A stretch of DNA of 64,000 nt from Gordionus sp. m RMFG-2023 (taxonomy: Eukaryota; Nematomorpha; Gordioida; Chordodea; Parachordodidae): assembly GCF_954871325.1 (NCBI RefSeq), contig NC_088777.1, positions 17,895,366 through 17,959,365 of the forward strand, given 5' to 3'. Numbering within the stretch: the first letter of the stretch is position 1; every line of letters starts with the position of its first letter. The notes below the pieces were generated by a model. It was not told where the DNA came from. It searched no databases and saw only the letters and a list, made by a program, of their open reading frames with translations. Below, piece after piece: positions 11,703-24,000 of the stretch. The translations under genes and the position numbers were made by a program.

Positions 11703-12021
11703 ATGGATTTAAAACAATCTTACAACGAGATTTATTCTAAATGGCCTTCACTCAAAGTTTGGCTTAAAAAAATTATTATTATAAATTATCATTTAGATTG
11801 CTATTGAAAACAATGAAAAAGGTATTAGATATCAAGAATTTGTTAAATGGTTATCAAATGTAACATTTGAACTTATGGAAGGCAATCGTATTATTTATAA
11901 ATGAAATTTATTTTAATTTATTTATTAAGGTAATATCCAATCAACTGAAATTGAAGATTATTTGATTGAAATTATAGATAATGAATTAGATACATATATT
12001 GAGGATGATACATTAATTCAG
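11703..12021 (+). CDS. TSR2: TSR2 exons 1-3 with two tiny introns
   Basis: Exon 1 (11703-11756) ends ...KWPSLK. Intron 1 (11757-11796, 40 nt) ends TTTAG. Exon 2 (11797-11887) starts IAIENN. Intron 2 (11888-11929, 42 nt) is in phase 1 and carries two stops. Exon 3 (11930-12021) encodes the most conserved helix pair, EIEDYLIEIIDNELD. Without splicing, the frame is broken by stop codons and looks like junk. Confidence 0.85.
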
Positions 12022-15000
12022 GTTTTTGCATATTATTTGTTTATATAATTATATGAGTGTTTTATAGAATTATTATATTGTTATGTCAATCATATTGTTA
12101 AGATTAAATTTATTAATGTAATTTATCTGCATATCCTCTTTTTTTTTATGTAACATTAAAATAAATATACCACTTTTTTTCAAAAAAGTACTATGATTTT
12201 ATAATATTTAGATAATGAATAATCAGACCATAAATTAGCCAGGATTTTTTAGGAGGAACTAGATCTTTAAGATTATCTATTGCTATGTAGTGTTGTTAAA
12301 CACTCATTTTGAGCCAATTTTTTAAAATGGCTAACTCAATATTTTAGCTAGAAAAATATTGCTTAAGCTTCGAGATTTCGATAATATATGTCTAGATCTT
12401 TGTTTCTTTTATGAGCAAAATCTTCAGGCTTGTTTAATATTTTTCTGGATTAAATATTGAGTTACCCATTTTTAAAAATTGGCTTAAAAAGAGCCGTTTA
12501 CTATTGCTATGTCACATTTTTTAAATAATAGGTTTGGGTTTTCACTTTTTTTTAAAAAAATTTTGAATTATAGTCATTTTTTAAAAAATTATTAGATTTT
12601 ATTTATTTTTATTTCAAATTATTGTTTATATACATTGGATGAGAGGGTGGTGGGGGTTGTGTAGGAAGAAAATTTATTTTCATAAATTTTGGAGTTGGAC
12701 AGCTTGTACAAAAATTTGTAATGGGCCAGGCCTTGCAGATTTCTTATTTAAATGTTACAATTTAATATTTTTTTACTTGTCAAAGTTAAGAGTTGAATGT
12801 TTTTCCTAACATGATCAATCATTTTATATGGTTATCTTTTCAGCAGGGATCCTAATTGAGCCAAACTGCTTAATGGGTATTTTTTATCAAACCTGAACTG
12901 TTAAATAATTTCTTATCTTTACCTTAATCAAATGCTAAAATACCAATAAACGAGTTTGAGCCTCATTATTATATGCAGTGATGCAAATCATTCCATTTGA
13001 GAAGACTTTAAAATGGCTAACTCAATATTTTAGCCAGAGACCTGCAGAGGTACCATTGGCCCGACCTGGATTTAAAAAAAAAATTTTTAGGCCTCGAAAT
13101 TTTTTAAAATTATATTCGACCTGGTATATACAAAAAATTCACCTATATTTGGTATTTTATCATATTTTTTGGTGAGCATTATCATTTAATAAGCAAGCAT
13201 ATTAGCTAATGTTGTTAAATGGCTGGTTTTGAGCTGATTTTTAAAAACGGCTAACTCACTATTTTTGCCAGAACAATATTGACTAAGCCTCGAAATTTCG
13301 AAACTATATGCCTAGACCTTTGCTCCTTCTATGAGCAAAATTTTCAGACTTGTATAATATTTTTCTGAATAAAAAACTGAGTTAGCCGTTTTTAAAAATC
13401 GACTCAAAACGAGCTGTTTAACAACACTAATTTTATTTATTTTTATTCTAAACAGATATTTAGTATATTATAAATTGATACTATAAAAAATTTGTGTAAA
13501 TAATATTTTGAGAATATACTATATTAATTGTATTTGTAAAAAAAATAAAACTGATATTTTAATTAATAAAATATATAACATATCATAATGTATTTAATCA
13601 TTTGCATATTTATTCCATGGCAGGAAAACTAATTATATTATGTAATAGATACTATGAGTGCTAACTTTCACCCAACATTTTATTAATCATAACTATATAT
13701 AATCATTATAACCATATCTAATTGACGAATATAATAATTCATGTTGTATAAATTTTTAAAAAAAATATCAGGCCCAGCCTGGGTTTTTAAAAAAAATTTC
13801 AGGCCCGGCCTGGGTATATTTTAAAAATTTAAATACGAGATTTTGTTAATAGATGTCAAACTTGTGTTGCATATATAAGCAAAATCTTCAGGCTTGCGTA
13901 ATATTTTTTTGAGTGAAATACTGAGTTCTGTTTTAAAAATTGGCTCAAATGGAGCGATTTTATATCACTAATTTTGTGCATATAAATAATGTGAGTTATT
14001 ATTTATATTGCTAAACTTGTAATTTATAGCTAAATTGTTTTTAAGATTATTATCAATCAATTTTGAATATGTGTCTGTTACAATTCTTAAAATGTATATT
14101 TCCATTTATATATTTTTTTCCAGCTTATATTATAACCCTGAATTCACAGTTGGTATGAATTCTTGATGAATGATACAAAATTTGTTATAATGAAGAATAC
14201 GAAAAGATAGTATATTTTGTATACTTCTACACAAATGCTTGATAACTATGAATGCAGGGTAATTGCCTTGAGATAAATCAGAAACCTGCAGGCCTGAATA
14301 CATGGGCCAGGCTGTATTTTATTATTTTTAATACCCAGGCCAGGCCGTATATTTTAAAACCAAATATTTTATATCCCCATATTATCTATAAAAATTAAAA
14401 ATAAATAGAATTTATTTTTAAAAAAATTTGGGTCAGGCCTGAAAATATAAATCCTGGCTGGGCCGAAAATAAAACATCTGGGCCAGGCCAAAAAAAATCT
14501 GGGCTGAGCCATTCAAATGGTACTTTTGCAGGTCTCTGAGATAAATTGATTCCAATATATAAATTAGTGATCTGCATCGGTCAGGCCTGGCCCAAAATTT
14601 TTTTAAAAAAAGTTTTCTCGGCCTGGCCCGATTTTATTTTAAATATAGAAATTAATTTTTATAATTACTCAAAATAAAAGACATATGTTATATGGCGTCT
14701 AGTTCTATAAATAAAATCAAATATTTTTATTTTACATAAAAAATTTAATATAGAATTGATAAATCTAAATATATTTAATTAAATTTCCAAAGCCCGACCT
14801 GGCCCGAATTTTTTTAAAAAATAGGGCCTACTTTTCCAGATCTCTTTACATGTTGTATATAAATGACACATCAAAATGTAATATTACTGATTTTGATTTA
14901 ACTATGAAAGGGCACCATAATCAAATCTTGAGCATCACATGAAAATAATAACACAAAATATCACAACAAAGGCCAATAGAAATAAAAAAGATTGAGATGT

Positions 15001-18000
15001 CGTCAAGCCAGCAGACTATAGAAGAAGCATTGAAAGAACAAACTTACTAAATAAAATACCAAGTTGGTCTTAATGGCACTCCATTCAAATTAATCAATGA
15101 AAGTGGTTTTAAAAAATCTTGATCCCTATTGAAGGCATGGGTAATATTAAAATTGATTCTCAAAGCCTTGAGTATTTGACAAAATATAATCAAATAAATA
15201 AATGGAAAGTTATTATCTCTAAAAATAGATGGCATACTTGTCTTTAGAGGTCCATTATTGGGAATAATCTTCAATATATTTAAAAAGCAAAATTTGTTCA
15301 GAGAAAACTAGCATGAAATAAATTTTTGAATGGCCCACTTCAGTAATTTAAAACTCCTTTTAATAAAAGTATTAAATGACTATGAAATCAAAACATCACA
15401 AATATACACTATAACAACTGACAATGGGGCAAATCTTATTAAGATGGTAAAATTATTTATGGGGGATTGATGATGACAATCAAATGTCTGAAAATGTGAA
15501 GAAGAACAAATACAAAATATAGATAATTTTAATGATATTTCTACTGATTTCATAAATATACCTGATGAATTATCAATCAATCTTAATGATTCTAAACGCA
15601 ATATTATAATAAGATGTGATTCTCCCTTACAACTTGTGGATTATGCATTAAGAATTGTTCAGTTCCTAATACCATTAGCTTGTACTATCAGCAAGAAACC
15701 AATCACTAAATTGATATCAATCATTTTAAAAGCCACAGATGTTTATCAGCCTGAACCTGCGATATGCTCGAGAGTACTGTTAAATGGCTCAATTTTTAAA
15801 AACTGCTAACTCAATATTTTGTCCAAAAAAATCAGGCATTGGAGATTTTGCTCATGGGTGGCAGAAAGGTTTGGTCATTGATTAACAAAATCTTTAGGCT
15901 TGCGTAATATTTTTGGGCGAAAATATTGGGTTAGTCGTTTTTAAAAATCAAGCCGTTTAGTAAAACTATTGGAGAGATAAAATGAATTAGAAGATATTTA
16001 AGGCGAATTATCAGGATCATATATAAATTTATCTTAAAAACCAAAAGTAGCTACAAAAAAATTACAACTTAAGCAGCTAACTTTAGCAGACTTTTATGGA
16101 ATATGGCTGAAAACTAATCTATAAATTTCGAAATTTACTTCACCTTTTGCTGATTCATTAATAGATGGAATGATATATAGAGAAATACGAATATTAAACA
16201 ATGACGCCTTTTAACAATTATAATTATAACCATATAAGAATCTATCTTTGTTTCTTGGCGGGAGTCATGATTTTTGCGCTACCCAATCTGGCTGGATAAT
16301 ATTTCACGAAATTTTCAGCTTACTAGAGATCATCGTGATTTATAGATGGTGCAAGGAGATCAATGTAAGAAAAATTTCATGTTAAAAAGAATTCTATTTT
16401 TTTTTCAAAAAAGTTCTCCATTTAAATCTCAAATAGGCGACAACATTAACCATAGTAAATCCATCTGTACTGTCATGGACTAAAGAGTGAAAAGGATAAA
16501 GGTGGAGATTAAGGCTCAGCCTCCCTAAAAAATGGGCTGGGCTTTAAAATTTTAAAAGGGTCTAGCAATAATGGGGCGTAATTTTTTTAAGAATAATGTT
16601 ATCTTTTATCAAAATCAGAGACATCGATACCATTTTTTTGCCGATAATATACTATTGGGTATCTAACTGTTTTATAAAAAATTACTTAGAAAACATATAC
16701 TTACAATAACTTAATCATATTTTAAATAAATGTATCATATTTTAAATAAATGTATCAATTATATTTTTAGTTCCTTTTTTTAGAAAAGTTCCAACTAAAC
16801 AAAAAATATAATATAAAATCATTTCTTAGAGGAGAACAAAAACATTTTAGAAAAATTTTGATACCAGTGTAAAAACTATTAGGTTTTAAAAAAACTAACA
16901 ATTTTTACGATAAGCTATAAAATAAATATTTTGCAAGAAAACTAATTTTTAAGTGCAAAATATCTAAAGGTTTTGAGGGTTGAATTAGTAGGTATCGGGC
17001 CATGATATCGGCAAAAAAATTAAAAAATATTGGTCTGACGGCATCTATGATTAAAATGATAATTCGAATTTCTTTGAGATCAGGGACAACATATATGGTG
17101 ATTATTATTTTGTTCAACTTTAATAAATGTTTTTCGTTCATATTTTCCAAAAACATTTGGGAAGGGCTCAAACATAGTGTTATTAAAAACTTTAATTTAG
17201 CCGATTTTTTAAATTCACTAAAATAATATTACCCAAATCCCGAGATCTCGTTAAGAGAGTATCTAATTTTTTTGCCATAATTTGTCGAAATCTCGAGGCT
17301 TATAATTTTTATTTTGCTAATATCTTTATTTAGCCGTTTTTAACAAACATTACCCAAGCCTTATAGATATAAATTCGGGTTCAGGCCTAAAGATATATAA
17401 ACATTTTGGGTTGTATTTGGACTCAAAAACATAAAATTTCTGGCCCTTGAGCCAAAAAAATGAATTTGTAGAGCAGTGTCATTGTTATGTGAAATATTAA
17501 CATTTTTAAAACTATTATTATTTTTATTATTACTTGAATAATATTTATGAATACTAAAATGAGGAAATCGCGTATTTGTAGGAGTATCAGTATCTGCCAA
17601 ATAAAGCGGGTAATATCTTTTTCCGTGATCTGGATTTAATTTTACAATTTATATAAATAAATTAAACTAATATCTATTATATCCTTTATAATTATAATTT
17701 TATTAAAATATAAAAGGTTAGTCAAGATATATACTTTGTGTATGAACTATATTGCAAGAAAAAATATGATGAAATTAAATTATTTTTATTAAATATTCCA
17801 ACACCATGTGATTTGACTGCTACTACTATCAGTGAAGATAGTTCACACGAGGTTTGATATAAAATTAATTGATTTTTTTTAACAAATATTTTAAACGATA
17901 AGTAAACATCAGAGCTAACCCTGGGCTCTAGAAAAAAATATTTTGTCTCATCTTTTGTTGAACGATTATCGAAATATTCTCTGGGACGAAGGAAGAAAAT

Positions 18001-21000
18001 AATTTGGCAAATATATAAATTTTTAATTTAAAAAAAAATAGCCCGGCTCAGGCTAAAATAAAATATTGAGCCAGACTTTGGCCAATAAAATAAAATTTTT
18101 TGGGCTCAATAAAAGATATTGCAAAATTTTATCCTTAAAATTATATATCCTTAACCAACTTATTAAGAGATTGTCTTAGGAAATATTCACATGGAATCGC
18201 CTCACTGAATGGTGACCTTGTTGAAACATTTGACGGGATGTTTATAAAAGTACTTGATCTAAAATTCATAGTTAAATTTACTGAAAAATGAAGCTCTATA
18301 AAATAATGGGGCATTCTATTTTTTAAAATTTAAAAATTTAAATGTCCTAAAAATGTATCACTTTATTAAAATAGTGTTTGACTAACAATAAACTCACACA
18401 AATTAAATTTTACATAAAAATGGAAATTTCTTATCTAGATATATATTACCCCACTTAACTGATATCTGACCACACTTGATTTTTAGATTATAATAATTAT
18501 TAAATTCTAAATTAATTATTAATCTCTTTAAAAAATCGTAATTATTATTATACATGATATTAATTAAAGTAGAAATTTATTTTATTAATAATGAGGAGAA
18601 TGTATAGATATCTGTTCATTGCTTTATGATCATCAAAATGTTCTCACATGTTGATCTTCTTATTCTATTTTTTTTTATAATTTAATCAATGTATAACTTT
18701 TTAAAATTTTATAATCTTCAAAAGTAGAGGTAATCATGCTAGGTCATTATTAATTTACTTAAAAGAAGGAATTCTGGAACAAAGGTAGCAAATCAATTTA
18801 TCATTAGAGATATACTACAGAAATTAAAATTGGAGGATTTTTTAGAGCATACTCATAAGGACTAAAGATAACTAACTCAAAAGAGGAGGATGCAAAAAAT
18901 TGTTATTATAATTTGGGATGTCTCTTCAAAAATATGATTTGATGAGATTTCAATTGAGAGACAAGTTTCCATATATTATCAACTAAGATAACATTTAATA
19001 GAATATTCCTTTTATAAGGTAAAAAAAATCATTTAAAATTCGTCTATAGCTTTATAGCATTCAATTTCATATAAACAAAAAGAAACCATTTTTAACAACT
19101 TTACCAGAAATGATAATAAAAACCTTAGTAGGAACCTTCCACCCTGGTTTCTTACAAATAACCATTTCCAAATAATTTAATAACATGTGGTTGCATGAGT
19201 GCAAAAGGCTATGTTTTATTATATTGATATAATAAATGTCTTAAATTATCAAGCTTCAACAAAGTATTGATTTCTTAATTGATTTATTAATACATAAATT
19301 ACACTTTCCTACAAGATGGATCTCCTTGTTATACCACTAATTCTATAAAGATAAATACTATTAAAGGATCATAATATATATTTGTTACCCTTACCATAAT
19401 AAAGAATTTGGGCCTAAAGTTTTTAAATTTATTTTGATTTAACGCAATGATTTAATAAGCCAAAGGGTATCAATGAAGGGGAGGGGGGGGGGGTAATTTG
19501 TCATAAGAATAAAATCCCATACGATTTTACTCCTAACAAATATATATATTGATTTTGCACTAGTGAGGAACTTTTCCTAAAATGATTCGCATTTATTATA
19601 AATGGCTTGAGATTAATTTCACTCAGATTCTTTTTAAATCTTGAATATTGATTATATAGTAAACAAGAAAAATAATTTATCTCTGGGTTAAGCTAAAATA
19701 TTTAAACAACATAATAAAGATATATAATTCAAATATATTTACAGAATTAAGTACAAAGATTGAAGGTCACTATAGAATAAGGTATATAAATGTATATACT
19801 ATTACTCCTCTGATTTTTTAAATAAGAAATCTTTGATCAAGCTATATTCCAAAAAAAAAAATTAAGTTGGGCACAATCTTGTCTTGTCCTTCACTGGGGA
19901 AATACAATTAAATGGCTTACACCAACCAAAAGAGGGTGTATCCAGTGCAGTGAATTTGCATTGCTTGTCAGTAAATTTACAGTACCTCTTGTGGATAAGC
20001 TAGCATCCACTAAATTGATAATAAGGAATTTATATATATAGTATTAATGTATTATTATAGATATATGTATATATAGAAAAGGAATATATAATGATGGTTA
20101 ATAGAAATATAGGGAGTAAAATAAGTGAAATATCTAGAGTATATTGGGAAAGAAAGGAAAAAATTATGATTGTTTAAACTTTAATTTTTTATTTAAAGGC
20201 ATGTTTAGAAGAAAATAGATAAATTTAAGATTTAGTATTTGTTAGGTTAAAATAAAAAGAAATGCAGACGATTTGTCATTTGATAAAAGGAAAAAAGCAT
20301 ACGATTTAGTTTAAGATTGAGAAATATCATGTAGAATGTTATGTTATTAATGTTAAGATTATTTATTTAGTTGTAAGATAATGAAAAAAATAATACTAAT
20401 AGGTTATAGAAAAAAGAAATAGTATAAATTGTTATAATATAAAGATAATAAAAAATATTAAGTAATTTGGTTAGGTTTTGAGAAATAGTTGTTAATAGGT
20501 AATATAAGTACGAAAAAAGAATGAAATTATATAAATTTAGTAGTGCTGGGTGATTCTACGCCAAATCGACCAAGAAAACGAGATTTTCGGCCGACCATCT
20601 CAAAAATGAATGAAACTTTGCATGATTTATGTTGTAAATTTTAAGAAAATCAAAATTCTAGAGTGTTAGCTCAACCAGATCCAAAGATATACGCCTTCAA
20701 AGTCGAAAATTGCGAAGTGCGTGATTTCTTTAAATCGTGTTTTTTTAAAAAATACTTAAGATAGAGTTACAAATTATATATCATTTTATAGCCCTTATAA
20801 TTTTACATTGGAAAATATAAAAAAAAATTAAAAAATTTCCGGTAAAAATAGAAAATTAACATTGTTAGGAAGGGATTTTTTGGGTGTTAATATTCACTAA
20901 AAATGTTTATTACCTTTATATTAAACGATTTAATAAAAAATCTCGATAGCCATTTTTGTTTTTTTAATTTTATTTGAATTTTTATATATTTTATAAATAA

Positions 21001-24000
21001 AAAAATGTAACATATATGGCGTTATATTAAAACATTTTTATTATATATAATTTTTAATAAAAATATGAATAGTATTGTGATTAAAATTAAAAAATCAATT
21101 GAGTATAACCTAGAATGATGTTCTGGGGCGATATGTAAGCAGGCAGCCCATACAGATATTATTTTATTTGGACGCTATATTGTAAAATAAACATTTTAAA
21201 ATTTTATACACAAACAATTATAAAAAAAAATACCTCTTGTTTTAATCTTATCCCATTTTGTTCATATTAATAGAATTTCTTGAGTCGATAATTTGTAGGT
21301 ACGTCCTGTCACTGTAATAGGATCTACTACTGTTATTATTTGATTAATGGGTAACCATATCTTTTCCGCAATTGTGGGGTAAAAGAAGGATGGTGATGGT
21401 CCATAGGGATGTAAAAAGGAAATATATATCTCCTCAGTAAATTCATTCTTTTTTTAGTACTGAGGCTAACCACCAAAAATCGTCATAACAATGTTAAGAA
21501 TCCTTTAATATCGGCAAAAGACAAATTATCGGCATTTGAGATATTGTTAATTAAAAAGTCCTCTACATATGAATATATTTTTGATTTAAGTTTACTTAAA
21601 CTCAAAGGAAATACAGCATGTATTTCCCGAGTTCCTGGAATGGGACGAGTTAAATTGAATCTTTCTCTTAGTTTAATCACTTGTAAATTGTATTGGTCGT
21701 TGGTTATATATTTAAAATTTAGATTTACTGATGGCATGTTTTGTTTTGCAAATTGATATAAATCAACTGACGTTAAAATGTGTCCAGAATTGATGCGCTG
21801 AAGGCTTGAACGTGCTGCTAATCTTTTTAATGTTCCGCCAAGGCCGTCACATGGACCTTTTCCATGGGATGTAGCTGAAAAATGCCATTCAGCTTCTACA
21901 CCAAAATTTGATTGATGATAACACAGATTTATAAAAAATTTTCTGTTTTTTATTGTGCAGCTGATGCATAAGAGCAGTAAATATTTTGTTTGGCTTTTTG
22001 CTGAATTGATTAGTCAAAAATTTTATCATTTTTGTCTGGTATAATAGTGTCTTCGATTATAAATGCATAATTTTCAGAGAAATCACAAATTCATTTGGCT
22101 ATAAAAAATGTTTAATAATAGGAATAAAAAAATAAAACAAGCTGATAAATTTTCAAATAATAACGATAGTAGATCCACAACAATGAAAGGATATATCTAC
22201 AAATTATGGCCTTAGGAATTTCTATTAATAAGCGCGAAATTAGTTTGAATATAAAATTTTAAAATATGTTTATTTTACAATATAGTGTCAATAAAATAAT
22301 ATCTGTATGGGCTGCCTGCTTACATATCGCCCCAGGACATCATTCTTGGTTATACTCAATTAATTTTTTAATTTTAATCACAATACTATTCATATTTTTA
22401 TTTAAAATTATATATTATAAAATTTTTAATATAACGTCATCTATATTGCATTTTTTTATTTATAAAAATTAAAAAATCAAATAAAATTTAAAAAACAAAA
22501 ATGGCTATCGAGATTTTTTATTAAATCGTTTATAAAGGTAATAAACATTTTTAGTGAATATTAACACCCAAAAAAAATCCCTTCCTAACAATGTTAATTT
22601 TTTATTTTTACCGGAAATTAGAAAACACTTGAAATTTTTTAATTTTTTTTATATTTTCCAACGTAAAATTTTAAAGGCTATAAAATGATATAAAATATGT
22701 AACTCTCACTTAAGTATTTTTTAAAAAACACGATTTAAAGAAATCACGCACTTTGCGATTTTTGACTTTGAAGGCGTATATCTTTGGATCTGGTTGAGCT
22801 AGCACTCTAAAATTTTGATTTTCTTAACATTTACAACATAAATAACTAGCATGCAAAGTTTCATTCATTTTTGAGATGGTCGGCCGAATCATTGGTCGAT
22901 TTGTCATGGAATTACCCTGCTGTAAACATTTCTAAAATAGTCGAACGCGTTCACTTTCAAGTTCATTTTCAAAAAAAAGAACGCGTTTACGTTCTTGATC
23001 ATGAACCGTTCAAAATTATGATAAATTTTTTAATACTTTATTAGCCAAGTTAAAAAATAATATAGTTTTATTTTGATAATATAATTATAAATTCAAAATA
23101 ATATATCAAATAAAAAGATATTTTTAACAATATCTTTCAAAATTTTCATATGATAGACAAGAACGCATGGCAGTTAATACGGCATGCTCAAGGGTAGATG
23201 AGGTGAGGTGATTGCGGTATTATACTTAATAAATAACTCTTGGGGAATTTATTAAAAACATTTATTATCTTGTTATTTGTTTCAAAGAATTGAGATAAGT
23301 GATCCTCCTCCAATCCATTCTCTACATCTTCGATAAAAAAAAGGATATCTCGAAAATAACAGTTCTTGCATTATCATTTCTAGGGTTTTCAAAGCATTTT
23401 TTTCAATAACACTATAAGTTTATTTTTAATAGGTTCGTTCTGTGGAAGTTTTATCCATGGCCATTGAAGCTTGAATACTGGATGTATAATTGCAGAAATA
23501 ACCTATTGATCTTCATATATATGTTTAAATCTTAAAAAAAAATATATGTAATTAATTGAGAGTGATAGGTTTAATACCTTTTATTAATCCCATTTAATAC
23601 GGCGTCTATCAATAGTTGACCATATTTGAGGCCACTAATTTTTTTTAATTTTAAAATAACTATCGTTATTGTTGGGATCAAATATCCCAAATGCATTTTT
23701 TCTTCAAATTTTATGATATTTCTTAGTTATATTATATAAAATAAAATAATTAATATTACAATCAAATATCGTTTTAAATTGGAACCTGGAGATTTTGACA
23801 ATATAATACTTTTTGGGCATATTTTACACTTGGTAAGCATTGAATTAGTTTCTTCAATATAGGATGTTACTTTAAAACATTTATCATATTTGGTCATAGT
23901 AATGATAATTCATCTGATTTTGGATTTTCAGAATCAGATGATGAGGATTAAATAATAATATCCATGCTTATGCAATCTATTAAATTAAATTAAAATATAA

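Noticed and set aside
15047-15274. Minus-strand 75-codon frame
   Set aside because: The opposite strand carries recognisable hAT-D fragments (NGTPFKLINESGFKK, LISLKIDGI), so this is an antisense shadow.
17002-17226. Overlapping frames on both strands in TSR2 intron 3
   Set aside because: No family match, mutual shadows, and partly within a decayed MITE.
21544-21756. Plus-strand frame in the long-TIR transposon
   Set aside because: Antisense of the DFSENY/TSHGKG-family protein relic.
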